A DNA stretch of 64,000 bases from Neurospora crassa OR74A (GCF_000182925.2 NC_026503.1:1798001-1862000), one strand, 5' to 3'. Shown: positions 34,356-46,926, counted from the stretch's first letter. Notes: generated by a model from the sequence alone, not told the origin. A program made the numbers and translations.

Positions 34356-36552
34356 ATGAAGCTGTCTTCCGCTCTCTTAGCCGCTTCGCTTGGCTTGACG
34401 TTTGCCCATGACACCAGCGGTGGCCAGCATGTGCCAAAGGCTCTGGGAGGCAGGAACTTTCTGTCCGAATTAAAGGCTCTTCGTTCGGGACCTATGCACG
34501 CAGCTACTCCTTTGAGTGAGAGAGCGCCAACACCCAAGCAGAAATCTGGCCCGCGCAAGCGAGATGCGGACGATCAACAATGCGGGCCAGGACTTGGGAG
34601 TTGTGCAGCTGGAAAGTGCTGCTCCTTTGAAGGGTTTGACTACTCTCCTTGCTTCAAGCTGATGGGTATGAGTACTGACATCCCCCTGATAGATGGTGTG
34701 GAGTGGGTGAGGACTATTGCACTGCTCCCGATTGCCAAATAAACTATGGCCCGGGATGCGATGGGGTATGAATTGATCCCGCAAACTATAACCACAAAGA
34801 TTTCACTAACAGCCGGCATAGAACCAAAAGCCTTCCGGGCCGGACACATCAGGAGTTGCGAGGCCCAAAGTGGGCAAAGTCCTCTATGGTGGAGGGGGGA
34901 TCTACGACTGTGTTATCGACGGAGGAATTGCGTTGACATTCGATGATGGGCCATACCTCTACACTAACGATCTACTCGACAAGTTGAAGGTTGGAACCCC
35001 CTCACTTGATCACGGAGGATAACGGCTGACGTTGGATACAGAGCTATGGAGCCAAGGCCACCTTTTTCATTACGGGTAACAATATCGGTAAAGGAATGAT
35101 CAATGACCCAAGTACTCCCTATCCGGCGATTATCAGGGTAATAACTTATCCTCAAAGACTCTGTGGCCCACTCTTTACTGACTTCCTTCATAGAGAATGC
35201 ATGCAGAGGGCCACCAAATTGCCAGCCATACTTGGTCCCACGAGAATGCCAGTCAGTTGACTAACACTCAAATGACGAACCAGATGGTGTGGAACGAGAT
35301 TGCATTTAACTCCATCCTTGGTTTCTTTCCAACGTATATGAGGTACGTTTGAACGTATTCTCGACTATACCCTCACTTCTAACTCTCGATTAGGCCCCCT
35401 TATTCGATCTGCGGGAAGAACTGCCAAAACGTCTTGTCAACACTCGGCTACCATGCCATTTACTTCGATCTTGACACTGAGGGCTATCTGCACGACGACG
35501 CGAGACAGATCCAAACTAGCAAGAACATCTGGGATAAGGCAGTTAAGAATTCCAATCCGGCTTACGACAGCTTCCTTCAGATCGAACACGACATTCATGT
35601 ACAGACGGTCTACAACTTGACTGACTACATCTTAACTTCACTTTTTTCCAAGGGATACAGGGCGGTAACAGTAGGAGAGTGTCTGGGCGACCCGGCAGAA
35701 AACTGGTACCGTACTGGACCAGCCGTTCCGTCGCTTAGCTCTACCTCGTCGTCGGTAAGAACTACTACATCAACCACCAGCATCAAGTCCTCGAGCACTT
35801 CCACCAGCATTCGTACCACAACGAGATCCACAGTCCTTGCAACTAGCACAAGCACAAGCACAAGCATTAGAACACGATCCACTGGCGTCCTTGTTCCACC
35901 AACTACGAGCACTTCCACTACTAGCACAAGCATTCGCACGAGATCTACCGTTCTAGTTATTCCAACCATGAGCACAAGCACATCTAGCACTCGTTCTACA
36001 ATAAGTAAGGCATTTCCCCCGCCCTGCCGGCCTCTCCTAGCCCCTTCCATCATCCATCTCTTGATACCGTGAGCTCTCGCTCGCCAAACCCAATTTTTTT
36101 TCGAGGGGGGGCAGGGTTAGCAACTGTGGTATTACCCTTCCCTTCTTTCCCTTCTACCGTCTGTCTCTCATGAACCATCATATTGATGATCTTCTCCCAA
36201 CAAATTTAGCCAGAATAACACATTTATGGCTAGGTGTATGGAAATTGCTGAGCTGACCAACTTGACTTCTTTTTCTGTTACATCAGTAACAAAACCAACA
36301 ACAATAGCAACCACATCTGCGAACCCACCAACGGGCGGCGGCGGCGACTTAACCATCAGCATCAACGGCGAGTGTGGCCCCGAATTTGGCCAGACGTGCT
36401 TGGGAAGTAGGTTTGGGGAGTGCTGCGGGTCGGCAGGGAGATGTGGCTCCGGGTTGTTGTACTGCTGGGCACAAGTTGGGTGCCAGGTTGGATATGGGAA
36501 CTGTTTGATGGGTTCCGTTGAGGGGACGGGAGAAAAGGCGGAGGAGAGATAA
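34356..36552 (+). CDS. Secreted chitin (polysaccharide) deacetylase with two CBM18 modules
   Basis: A secreted carbohydrate-esterase-4 enzyme expected to remove acetyl groups from chitin in the wall. Seven exons fit: 34356-34633, 34693-34765, 34822-34989, 35042-35137, 35194-35342, 35394-36004 and 36287-36552, giving 546 residues. Order: signal peptide (about 1-18), a basic propeptide-like stretch, a first CBM18 chitin-binding module (CGPGLGSC..CC..WCG..DYC, about 77-116), the NodB domain with TFDDGP at 156-161, metal-site histidines H217 and H221 in SHTWSH, and RPPYS at 255-259. After it comes a Ser/Thr linker with repeated STSTSIRTRST-like units, then a C-terminal CBM18 (CGPEFGQTC..CC..GRCGSG..YC..GC..C). 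The first intron is needed to make CCSFEGWCGVGEDYC. The last intron, 282 nt, is long for this gene and is the least certain junction. Confidence 0.9.
35740..36003 (+). repeat. Ser/Thr-coding imperfect tandem repeats (linker of the deacetylase)
   Basis: Repeated ACTAGCACAAGCACAAGC- and ATTCGTACCAC-like units code for alternating Ser-Thr runs with periodic RTT or RTRST. Such linkers are usually O-glycosylated, and the copies vary, suggesting slippage-driven length change. Confidence 0.75.
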
Positions 36553-37316
36553 TGGAGTGGTGGATGTAATGAGAATTCGGGTGTTGGATGTTGGGTTGTC
36601 ATTTAGGTGTCTTGAGGGTGTAAATCTGGATCCTTCACTCTCTGTCAGTTTCAGTGCCCAAGTATTTCGGTTATTGTTTAAACGGATAGGTGTCTCGGGT
36701 GGATATCAGTCTTTTCTGGCTTTTGGCGTCAAGGAGAGATCTGAAACATCTTTCTTGCGTAAAGACAGAGACGCCATCACCGTGGGAAAACTTTGCATCT
36801 GGCAAACGGACATGTTTCCACGGTAAGACAATTCATACATTTCATACACGTCAGCTTTGACAAATGGCATCACATTTCACACGAAAAGCATATCAGGAAC
36901 GGAGAAGAATTGTGTAGCGGCGTTTGACCCATTCGGGTTCTTTGGGACACCATCTTTTGTGGTGTCCCAGCCAAAAAAATCTTTTGATTTTGTTATTCAA
37001 GATGGCGTACGCCAGAGGCGTGACGGAACGAATTTAAAAGGACCAAGGTATTGGTATAGTGGTAGAGAGGACATAAAGGCAAGTTGGTATCGCCTGAATA
37101 GATCCCAATAAAAATAAAATAGGACAAATTTGACATCGTTGCTCCACTCCTCCTCCGTGCCGCGCGCGCTCGCTCCAAGGAACGTGAGGTGCTTTCCTTT
37201 CCTTTCAGGAGAAGAAAAGAAAAGGGCCCGTTGAGCTCCCCTTGTTTGTTTCACCTCGTCACACTGGAGCAACGATGCTTTGCTTATAGCTTCTTCCTCA
37301 AGAAGAGAAAGAAAAC
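36553..37316. other. Intergenic region between convergent deacetylase and aminolevulinate synthase
   Basis: It holds the 3' untranslated regions of both genes. No supported gene, RNA or repeat was seen. Confidence 0.6.
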
Positions 37317-39271
37317 TTAAGCGGAAGCAGCGGCGGCCTTGGCAGCGTCAGCAACCTCTTCAGCAGCGTTGAGCGCCTCCCGCTCCTGCTCGAGCGCAAC
37401 GCTCTCAAGAAGCTGGTTGATGACACCCTTCTTCTCGTCGGAGGCCTGGGCGCGGAGCTCAGCGACGGCATCGGCGATGCCAAGCTGCTCGTCTGTCCAG
37501 AGGGGAGCCACGGGCTCGGCTTCGGCCTCGCCAACGCCGATGAAGCCGCCCTCGGCGGCCCAGTCGCTGGTGCGCTTGATGCCGAGCTCAGTCCAGATGG
37601 AGTCGAGAGCGGCGACGAGGTGGTCACGGAACTGCTTGGTGTGGCCCGGGGTAGGGGTGATGCGCAGACGCTCCTGGCCGACGGGGACGGTGGGGTAGTT
37701 GATGCTCTGGACGTAGATCTGGTGGTCGTTGAGGAGCTTGTCCGAGGCCTTCTTGGCCAGCTCGGCGTTGCCGACGAGGATGGGGATGATGTGGCTGGGG
37801 TTGGGGATGACGGGGATATCACGGTCCGCGAGGGCCTCCTTGACGGCGCGGGTGTGCAGCTGCTGGAGGCGGCGGTCACCGTCGTAGCTCATCTGGTATT
37901 CGATGGCGGCGCGGGCACCGGCCATGACGGCGGGCGGGAGGGTGGTGGTGAAGATAAAGCCGGGGGCGAGCGAGCGGATGGTGTCAACCAGCTTGGCGCT
38001 GCCGGCAATGTAGCCACCGACACAGCCATAGGCCTTGCCCAGGGTTCCCGAGTAGATATCAATGCGATCGGCGATGGTTCCCTTGGTCTCGCCGCGCTGG
38101 TGAGCCTCCCAGTCGAGGTGCTCAGCGACACCAGCACCGTGTGGGCCGTACATGCCGACGGCGTGGACTTCATCGTTAAAGGTGATGGCACCGTACTTCT
38201 CCGCCAGGTCACAGAACTTCTCAATGGGACCGATGGATCCGCACATGCTGTACACTGACTCGAAGGCGATGATCTTGGGAATATGTAGCGGCAGGGCAGC
38301 CAGCTTCTTCTCCAGATCCTCGACATCGTTGTGCTTGAAGATAATCTTTTTCGCGCCAGAGTGACGGATACCCTGGATCATGGAGGCGTGGTTAAGACTG
38401 TCGGAGAGAATCACACAGTCGGGGAGTTTGCTACCGAGGGTAGCCAGCGTCGCGTCGTTGGCGACGTAGCACGAGCTGAAGACGAGCGCAGCATCCGTAG
38501 CATGGAGCTTAGCCAGACTATTTTCGAGTTCGACAGCATGCTTGTTGTGACCCGAGATGTTTCTTGTACCACCAGCACCGGCGCCGTACTCATCGAGGGT
38601 AGTGTGCATGGCCTCAAGGACGTGCTTGTTGCGGCCCATGCCGAGGTAGTCGTTGGCGCACCAAACTGCGACCTTCTCCTCCTTGGTGGCCATGTGGGCA
38701 CGGGGGAAGTCCTTGGCCAGGCGGTTGATGTTGTTGAAGTAGCGGTACGACTTGTCCTTGTGCTTCTTCTCCAGCTCGTTCTCGTAGAACTTCTCATAGT
38801 TGAACTTGGTGCCAAAGTTGCCCGAAACAGTGCAGGCAGCCGGCGACGGGTTCGCGGCGGTGGCGGTCGTAGGCTTCACGGGAGGATGGGGAGGAAGACC
38901 GGCTGCGAAGAGTAGAGCAAAGTCAACATACTGTAGCACGGCAAAACACAGGAACTGCGCAACTCACCCTTCTGGCCGGTGAAGACACCCTCGACAGCCT
39001 GCGCTTCACGGGGACGGCCGGTGTGCAGCTTGGCCTTGTGAACGAAGGAAGCAGGAGCAGCGCTGGCGCGGCCTCCAGTGCGAGCAGACTGAACAGCCAT
39101 AGCCTTGCCCATGACGGGGCAGCGGTGGGCGAGGACCTGCAGCTTGGAAATGGCGCCGCCGCAAGGAGAAGCGGCAGGGCGCGCGGCGGTAGTCATGGCG
39201 CGGAGGCTGGAAGCCGTGGCCTTCTTCATGAAGGGGCACACGGCCTTGGACTGGCGAAGAACGGAGTCCAT
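37317..39271 (-). CDS. hem1: 5-aminolevulinate synthase, mitochondrial
   Basis: A PLP enzyme of the mitochondrial matrix condensing glycine and succinyl-CoA, the first step of heme synthesis. Two exons, 39271-38968 and 38902-37317, join in phase 1 over a 65-nt intron (KG|A GLPPHP), giving 629 residues. The N-terminal 100 residues are basic, Ala/Ser-rich and acid-poor, a mitochondrial targeting region. It contains two Cys-Pro motifs (C12-P13 and C51-P52), the form of heme-regulatory motifs. The catalytic core starts near KFNYEKFYE and includes [12 protein letters not shown], the NDEVHAVG region and the PLP lysine K391 in SGTLGKAYG. The C-terminal tail is Ala/Glu-rich. The start MDSVLRQ is preferred over an in-frame ATG nine codons upstream because it begins the targeting peptide directly. 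The symbol follows the yeast ortholog. Confidence 0.95.
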
Positions 39272-40942
39272 GATGGGCGTGGTGTTTGGCGATGGCAACT
39301 GGTGTCGTCGTCTAGGAGGATCCGCAAAGCCGTTTGAGAATCAACTTTCGGGGATGTACGGGCGTGGAGTGGAAAGGTTTGGGGAAAAAAAGGAAGAGAA
39401 GGAGGAAGGAGATGTTCTTCGGGGGAAAAAAAAGCTGAGGCAAAAAGATAGGTGGGCACAGCGGTCGACAACTTTCCATGGCTCGGCGAGCCTCCGTCGT
39501 AGACCAGTACACTACTGGAATTGACCAACCAGTCAGCTCCCAGGGGGCACTGTAAGCGGGGGGGTCTTGTTCGACGGTCCCTGCGGACGCATGTGGATCT
39601 GTCCGGCTCTTCTGGATGGATGGATAGGTATCTGGCCGGACCGGATCAGCGAGTCCCGGATCGTTCGAGGTTTGTGCACTTGTACACTCCATACATATTT
39701 TCATCTTGCTCTTTTCCGATCTTATGACCCCAACCCAGAACTTGTCCCTTTTTGGGGTTTTGTTCCTCTTCTTCTTCTGTGACTTCTTCTTTTGCGACTT
39801 CTTCTTTTGCGACTTTCAATGTGATTACTACATACACATACCACCGCCTAATTCTTTACCCGAACCCAGTGGCGTACATACTTGTTCTTCTCGAGTCCTC
39901 TTATTCTTTTGTAACATGCCATCCAACGTATGACTACATACATGGGTAGGTACCAGCGCCTAACAGTACACTAGAACGACGTATGTACATATGTACCGTT
40001 GCCGCTTTCCCTCTGCCTCCGGGAGTCGGGACTCGGAATCGTCTCGGCAATCGGATGCCCCGGACTACTTTTTGGGTTTCAAATGCGATTCTTCACTAAT
40101 AGCCTCATTCTGATTGGCTGGAACCTTTCTGCAGCGATGACCGGCCGGGCCCAGCTAGCCCAAAGGTGCTCCACGCGGCAGCGGGGTCCAGAATGCCTCC
40201 GTACAGCGCCGTACAGAAATGTAAGTACATCGTAGACGTACCTTTGGCACCTCAACCGCCGTCCTTTGCCTCTCATCATCCAGTCGGTCAGTCATTGCCA
40301 ACCACCTGTCTTCTGTTATGTACATCTAAGCTACCATTGCGATGCGGTTTGCACGTAATGAAATCATCCATTTCGTTTCGATAGGGCATGTACTGTATGG
40401 GGTAATTGCCTTCAAGAGTCACTTTGTTCAACGTCATAATCCGGGGACGGGGTTTGTGAACCATGTCTGGTTGCGGGATCGACATACCATCTGTACGCAG
40501 TATATACTAAAAGTAAGCCATGCATCTCCGTCTAGGTGTAGTCACTGAGGGTATCTCCTTCCTAAAAGCGCCATGTTGCCCTGTCCCCATGCCGACTGAA
40601 TCATCGCCAAGTGAAATCAAAATCCACAAAATGCTCGCTCCTTTAGATGCCTCATGCACTTTATATAGAATACTGCTGGTAATCATAATCATACCATCCT
40701 CCTCATAACGCAATACCTGTCCAACCCTGAGCCGTACCGACAGAGTCCTCAATCTGCTGATGTTTGCCTCCATCGTCCTTCTTCCCACCGCTGATAATAT
40801 CCTTGCTCGTTGTTACCGGAACGCCAAAGCTATGACTGAAAGTAAATGGAAAAAAAAAGACAGGGTATCTCAAGAGGGCGATAGACAGCAGAACGGAAAA
40901 TAGAGGGGTTATCGACTCTAGGAAAATGGGTAAACGATACTT
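39272..40942. other. Intergenic region between aminolevulinate synthase and the SNF2 gene
   Basis: The proximal part is the promoter and leader of the aminolevulinate synthase gene, with purine-rich runs around 39.38-39.45 kb. Further on lie T/CTTC-rich DNA (39.76-39.82 kb) and a GGGTAGGTACC motif at 39945-39954. The distal part is the 3' untranslated region of the SNF2-like gene. No other gene is supported. Confidence 0.6.
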
Positions 40943-43900
40943 TCAGTCGTCATCAATCACTAGGGGCATGTCGGCCGTGCCACCCGGTTGAAGTCTCCTC
41001 TTGTGCTTTTTCCTTTCCTCCTTTTTCTTCTTCTTCTTCTTCTTCCGTTCGATCTCTTCCGTCAACGTTCGGCTAGGAGTGGCCTTGGTGGTCGTGCTGG
41101 TGCTGCTGCTTCTTGCTATACCGTCTATAGCATCAGATTCCGCAAGAGGTGGTCGCATTTTTGTTGTCTCGGTTTTGACTGTCACGTCGGCCGTCGATTT
41201 CGAGGCGTGCTGTTGGGTTGTTTCATTTGTCAGTTATGTTGCTGGTTACTTCTTCGGCTTCCACTTGATGCGGGGCGGAGTGTTGGTAGTGGTGGTGTGC
41301 CTACGCTGGCTTTGTGACGCGCCCACAACTCTTGTTTAAAGCAGTCGTCTGTCATGGTTTGAAATTCGGCGATCTTGGCCTTCATCTGAGCCATGCCCAT
41401 AGCTACTGCCTCATTCGGCGTGAGGTATCCTGCGAGCAAAGCCTCTCCAAACCTGGTACTCTCTGTGACCGCTTTGCACAAGCTTCGCAGTTTATCCATT
41501 CTAGGGAGCGTTCCTGCGGCCATATCCTGGCGATCACATTCCGAATTGATCTGCATAACCAGATCTTGCGGATGGATGGACATGTCATAACCCTCATCCC
41601 GAAGCTTTCTATGTACTTCGCCGAGAGCCTCGAGAAGTTTTGGGGTAGTATCCTCCGGTTTCCTTGGTTTGGGGATAATTTCAGGCGCTTTGAGGGTAGC
41701 GGGCTTTCTCGCAGCTTCGGCCACCTTGTAGTGCGTATTGGTTCCGAGAATGGGATTCAACGCGGCCACTTGACCGTTAGCCGGGCTTGGTGATGACGCA
41801 ACTGTTTGGCTCGCTATGACGGTTGAAGCTACTCGTGGAATTGGTGCACCCGCTTGGGTGCTTGCAGAAATGTTGTTCGCAGCAGAGGGGGGGATACCAG
41901 GAGCTGAGCCAGGTGCTGTTGGGTTATGTTTGTCTCTGAGGTGGAGTGGGACTAGAATTCGGATTAGCTGACGTTGGTGATTTGTGTTTTGTTGTGCGTG
42001 TTTGAGCAGCGCGGACGGGGACTCACCGCCCGTAGATATTGGCATACCAAGATTGGGTGGAAGGGATGGCAGCGCAAATCCCGAGCCTGTTGGCATCTGC
42101 CGCTTGTAGTACTCCTCAGGGTTGTTGATTCGAAGCTCTTCCAGCTCAATCTGCTTGTTCAACTCTCGGTGTTGCTCTGCAGTGAACTCATACACTTCCT
42201 CCCTTTCGAAAGTCTCGGTTGAATCGATTTCGCGGATGATACTGCCGCACTCGGCGGATGCAAGGACCTTATCCAAGACTGCTGGATCAAGGCCCTTCAC
42301 AGCTGACAGATCCTTTTGCTCCAGGTTCTCAGGGGGTGTAATGAAGTACTCTCTCATCCTGGTTGAAGTGGGGATTGGCTTCTTCTTATCCACAACCCGC
42401 TCCGATAACTGCCTCTTGAAGATTGCCAGATTGTGAATGGCGGTCTCGTAGGTACCGCCGACCTTAAGATGATAAACAAACACCTTCTTCTCTTGGCCAA
42501 TCCGATATGCTCTACCGACAGCCTGCTGCTCTTCCGCGGGAGTGAAGCCAAAGTCAAAGAGGACTACGCGATTGGCCCCAGGAATGTTGAGACCAACACC
42601 ACCAGCCCTGGTAGAAATCAGATAGACATCGAGTGAATCAACCGCATTGAACTCCTTGACAGCAGCCTGGCGTTGACTGACCGGTGTCTTTCCATCTAAT
42701 TTTCTGTAATTGATCTTCTTCAGCTTGAACAGATCCTGCAGAAAGTTCAAGGTTGGGATGCTTTGAGAAAAGACAAGTACCTTGTCGCCGATCTGTTTGC
42801 ACTCCTTAAGGATTTGCAAGAGCACAGTGACTTTGGTAGAATGCACAATGTCGTCGATGCCCCTGATCGACACCTTGGCGAGAACATTCCTTAGCGTGTC
42901 CCGCGACAAATCCAGTGGTTCATCAACTTCATCGCTCTCTGGGTCTTCATCGTTTGTTATCCGCTGTTTGCCCTTGACCAATGCTGGATTGGTACTTAAG
43001 CGTTCCTCCATCTTGCTTCTGAAGATTTTGGGATGCGCCAAGAGCAGCTTTAGAGAGGCGATGAGACCCCAAACGCAGGCGGTGCGATAAAGGTCATTTC
43101 CCTTGTTCCGCTGTGCAGTCTCCAGATATTCTTGGTAAGCATCTCGCTGAACCTTGGTCATCTGGATGGTGAGGATGAACTCCCTTTTCTGCGGAAGCTC
43201 GTCGACCAGGACTTGAATGTCCTTCCTATTCACCTTCGGCGCGACAATGGCCTTGAGAATTTGCAGGCGTTCTCTGGCGAGCCTCTTTTGCGCGTCGGTG
43301 CTGTCGGCATGTAGACCCAAGCTGATAGGTTCGGCGTATTTCTGGTTAAACTCTCCCACATCACTCAGGTAGTTGGGAGCTACCCAGTTGATCATGGAAT
43401 AGTAATCCATTACGTTCCTGGTCAAGGGTGATCCCGTCGTGGCAATACGGCTCATGGTGTGGAAGTCTTGGACTACAGCGTACAACTTGGAAGTCTTATT
43501 CTTGAACCGATGAGCCTCGTCGCAGATCACAATCGATGGAGAACTGTGTAGCAGTTCAGCCACGTTGTCTTCGTTTCCTGAGACTAGAGACCTGAACAAT
43601 TCGTAGCCCATGACTAGTACGCCTCGAGACCGCGCCCATTCTTTGATGAGCAGAACCCGCTCGCTGGGTGGCACCGTCGACGCGTCAATCTTGGTGATAG
43701 TCCCCAAGATGTCTTTTGGCGCCCATTTACAGATTTCGTCGATCCAATTTTCAACCAAACCAGAAGGGCAGAGAATCAAGGGTCTACCAACCCGAAGGTC
43801 CTTGGGGATCTGGGCAACTACCCGAGGGTCGTCGGATTGAGATGCCTCAGCAATGGCAACCAGCAAGGTGATAACTTGCATCGTCTTGCCTAAACCCATG

Positions 43901-46900
43901 GTGTGGGCAAGTAAGCACCCCTGGCGTGAGTTTGACTCAACCACGATCTGGTCCCACATGAAGCGGACACCGTCTATCTGATGGTCCTTAATTCTCCCTC
44001 CAATCTCCTCATGAACGTAGATCAAAGGAAGGTCGTCGGATTCTTTGGTTTCGTTGATGATGAGACGTGACTTGTCACTCGGTACTGATCCAGTTTCGGC
44101 AAGTTTCGCCCGCAACAGCTTACGGCGTTCGTCCATTTGTTTCAACAATGCCTTGGAATCGACTCGGAGCTTTTTGGCCTTTTCGTCATGTTTGGGTCGT
44201 CGGCCTTTCTTCGCAGATGACAGAGGGAACTGGGAGGACAGCTCCTCCAAGTCTGTATCCATATGCTCAGACTCGCTTGTGATATCCATAGGTATATCTT
44301 GAGTTGCCTCCGGGGATTCAGCGGAGGTCATCTCCATTGGAGTGGGTGATTTGGGCTCGGATCGAAAATAGCGAATGCAATTCTGCAAAAAGTTGAAAAA
44401 CTCTCCAAACCGCAGATATTCCCGGTGGAGCTTTTGGCAGGTAACGCAACGAAGGGTAGTCGATCTAATCTTGAGTCGTCCTTCGCTAAAGTCAGAATAT
44501 GTGAGAAACAAAAGGGCCAGAATGAGGCTGATCGAGTCCGGGTCGACATCGATCCTAGAGATCCCGGTAGCGGCTCGGTCAATGAGTGGTTGAATATGCT
44601 CCTTCCATGTCTCTTTGTCTCCGCGATCTTGAATGGTATCAAAAATCTCCGACTGCCGCAAAGGTGACCAGCTCCACAGAGCAGCAATCACAAGCCGTTC
44701 GCCGTCCCTGTGCTTTGCCCAGAACTGCGTTCCAAGTTTGCCGATGGTATCAACATCAGTGAGAGGAGGAACGTTGGCAAGCTGGTCCACGTCGGATGGT
44801 GAGGACAAAATTTCGATAGGTTCTGCTGGGATTGTATGAATTATGCGTTGAGGTGTTGTTGGCTCAACCTTATTCACTGTCCCTGTCTCATCATCGACCG
44901 CAGAGGGTCGAGCAGTAGTATCTTCTTCTTTTTCTGCTTCTTCTTCCGGTATTTGGTTTGTTGAATTCTCTTCTGTCGATGGGTTCAAGGGGCGGACAGG
45001 CGTGCTAGGTCGGATAGATGGAATAGTTTCCTTTGGATCAATGACCATCTGATCTACTGGCGAAAGATCGTCCTCGATAAACTGGTCCTCTTCTTCAGAA
45101 TCGCTCGTTAAGAGTTCTTCGTCGCTTGCGAGTGTCTCTCTCTCTTTCTTGGGTTCCGGCTTTAGCCTGGGAAGCGTCGAAGGCTTGGGCGGCTCATGAG
45201 GGTTCTCGAGCAAGTTAAGGAGCCAAGTTTGGTATTTTCTGTCGTAGACACTCTCCTCCAAAAACCCTTCAACCTTGGCCTCGATCTTGTCCTCTTTAAA
45301 CCATTTTTGAATCAAAAGCTCTTTTTCCATATTTTCAAGTCGGACTTCGAGGCTTCTGAGCTGGTTTTTCGCGAAGGTAATGAGGCTTAGACGGGTACGG
45401 TTTCGCCGGGCGTCTTGCCATATCTTCCAGGCACGTCTTTCAAATTTGGGCTTCTTGATCTTTTCCCAGCTGACTTCAAGTCTCTGGATAGCATCTTCTA
45501 TGGCCTCCTCAGCCTGCACTTCACTGAGCTGTGTAGACCCGTGCATGCTTTGGTGAGCTTTCCGTTCTTGCTCCTCCTGTTCATACTCTCGGTATGTTTC
45601 TGAATCCACCGACATGCCGTCATCGTCCTCTCCAAAGTCCAAGACGACCTCCTCGTCCTCATTCACAAAAGGGCTGCGTTTACGGAAGAATTTTCTCATT
45701 ACCCGAGCCACTTGTAGGGCGCGCGCTGGTGGTACCGCACCAGACCTGACCCAAGTGAACTCCTCACTAGCCTCTTTGTCGTCGCCGTCGTCATCAGACT
45801 CAAAGTTGTACGGGAGACTTGCTATGTCCTCGGAGCGCAAGGCGGAAGACCCAAGATAACTGAATTTTGAGTCATCGACGTCCAAAAACCGATCAAAATT
45901 GGCATCGGAAAGAAAGGTGCTCGTTGGAAGGGTAGCTGAACGGAAAGAAGCTCCAGTCTGAGAGGCTCCAGTCTGAGAGGCTCCAGTCTGAGAGGCTCCA
46001 GTCTGAGAGGATGGAATATCGAGCAAAGGGTGGTAGAACATGTCACCTTCTGTGGGGATAAATGACCTCGCTTGAGCTGGGGCAACTGTCGATACAATGG
46101 TGGGAGCGATCCTCCTCTTTTTAAGAGGGCGCTCCGGGTCCCTCGAGACCTCCTCGGTATCTTGCCGAAGGCCGTTGCCTAAAGCGCGCTTCTCTGGTGA
46201 TTCTGGTGACCGGTCAGGAATACCGGACATTTGAACATCCTGCGCTTGCTCTGCAGGGGCGGCGTGCTGACTTATGACACCCTCCATCGGCGTCGGCGCG
46301 ACGGCAGCAGAACCTGTCATGACAGGAGCAGTCTCAGAAGCGGGAGCGCTGACCACACCAGGAGTTGGCTCGGAAGCGGCATCATTGAGCATAACAGAGT
46401 TCGCTTCCACAGCTGTGTTGTTGACTATAGCAGGACTTGCATCCGTAGCTGCATTGCCGACTCCCGCAGGACTTGGCTCAGAGACCGGGCCATCGATCGC
46501 CGCGGCAGTTGGCTCTGGGATGGAATTATCGACAAGAGGAGGTGTCGGCTCAGAGGGATCCAGAGGATCCGGCTTGATGGCCGGAGTCGTACTCAGCAGA
46601 CCTTTCGGAAGGTCGATATCCCTCCTTTGTCGATAGTAAAGAGTACTAGTCTCCCTAAACTGTTTGATGGCTTTTCCGATGGATAAATGGTGGGCAAGTT
46701 TTTTTATGCCTAGCATTTCCCAAAACGTAGGCCAACCGTATTCGTCTGGGTACATCAAGAGTGTCTCTCCATCGATGTCGAGTTCGCGCAGCTTAAATGC
46801 AAGGCGTTCGGGGTCGGGCAGCTTATGCGGAGCAGGCGCATCCCATGTACGCTCCGGGGTGCATAGCTCTTTGACCACCCGCTCGACATCCCAGTGGAAA

Positions 46901-46926
46901 GGTTCATTTTCGTTGAGTTCGGCCAT
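40943..46926 (-). CDS. Large SNF2-family ATPase (ATRX/ARIP4-like chromatin remodeler)
   Basis: A nuclear Swi2/Snf2 translocase. The best model has three coding exons: 46926-42027, 41951-41305 and 41209-40943, about 1937 residues. The 75-nt intron 41952-42026 (GTGAGT..TTCTAG) is in frame and stop-free. The last intron (41210-41304) leads to a Lys-rich C-terminal exon ending MPLVIDDD. The N-terminal 100 residues form a SAM-like helical module, followed by a long Pro/Ala/Glu-rich region and a conserved segment with TLRCVTCQKLHREYLRF. The helicase core starts near HQIDGVRFMWD, with Walker A HTMGLGKT (about 1010), DEAH motif II (about 1135) and a C-terminal helicase lobe with STRAGGVGLNI and QAVGRAYRIGQ. 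This is closest to the ATRX/ARIP4/Rad54-like group. The start MAELNENEP is preferred over an in-frame upstream ATG, whose stretch looks like leader and contains a CTATCAG acceptor-like site. The last intron's donor is less sure. Confidence 0.88.
45951..46010 (-). repeat. Perfect 4 x 15-bp tandem repeat inside the SNF2 gene
   Basis: Four identical 15-bp units (CTCCAGTCTGAGAGG on the plus strand) code for four copies of the pentapeptide QTGAS in the disordered N-terminal region. Exact identity implies recent slippage, and copy number may vary between strains. Confidence 0.95.

Noticed and set aside
41230-41304. Apparent C-terminus SVGTPPLPTLRPASS..NQQHN of the SNF2 protein
   Set aside because: It is better explained as intron sequence, because a Lys-rich exon ending VIDDD follows in phase. 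Direct cDNA could overturn this.
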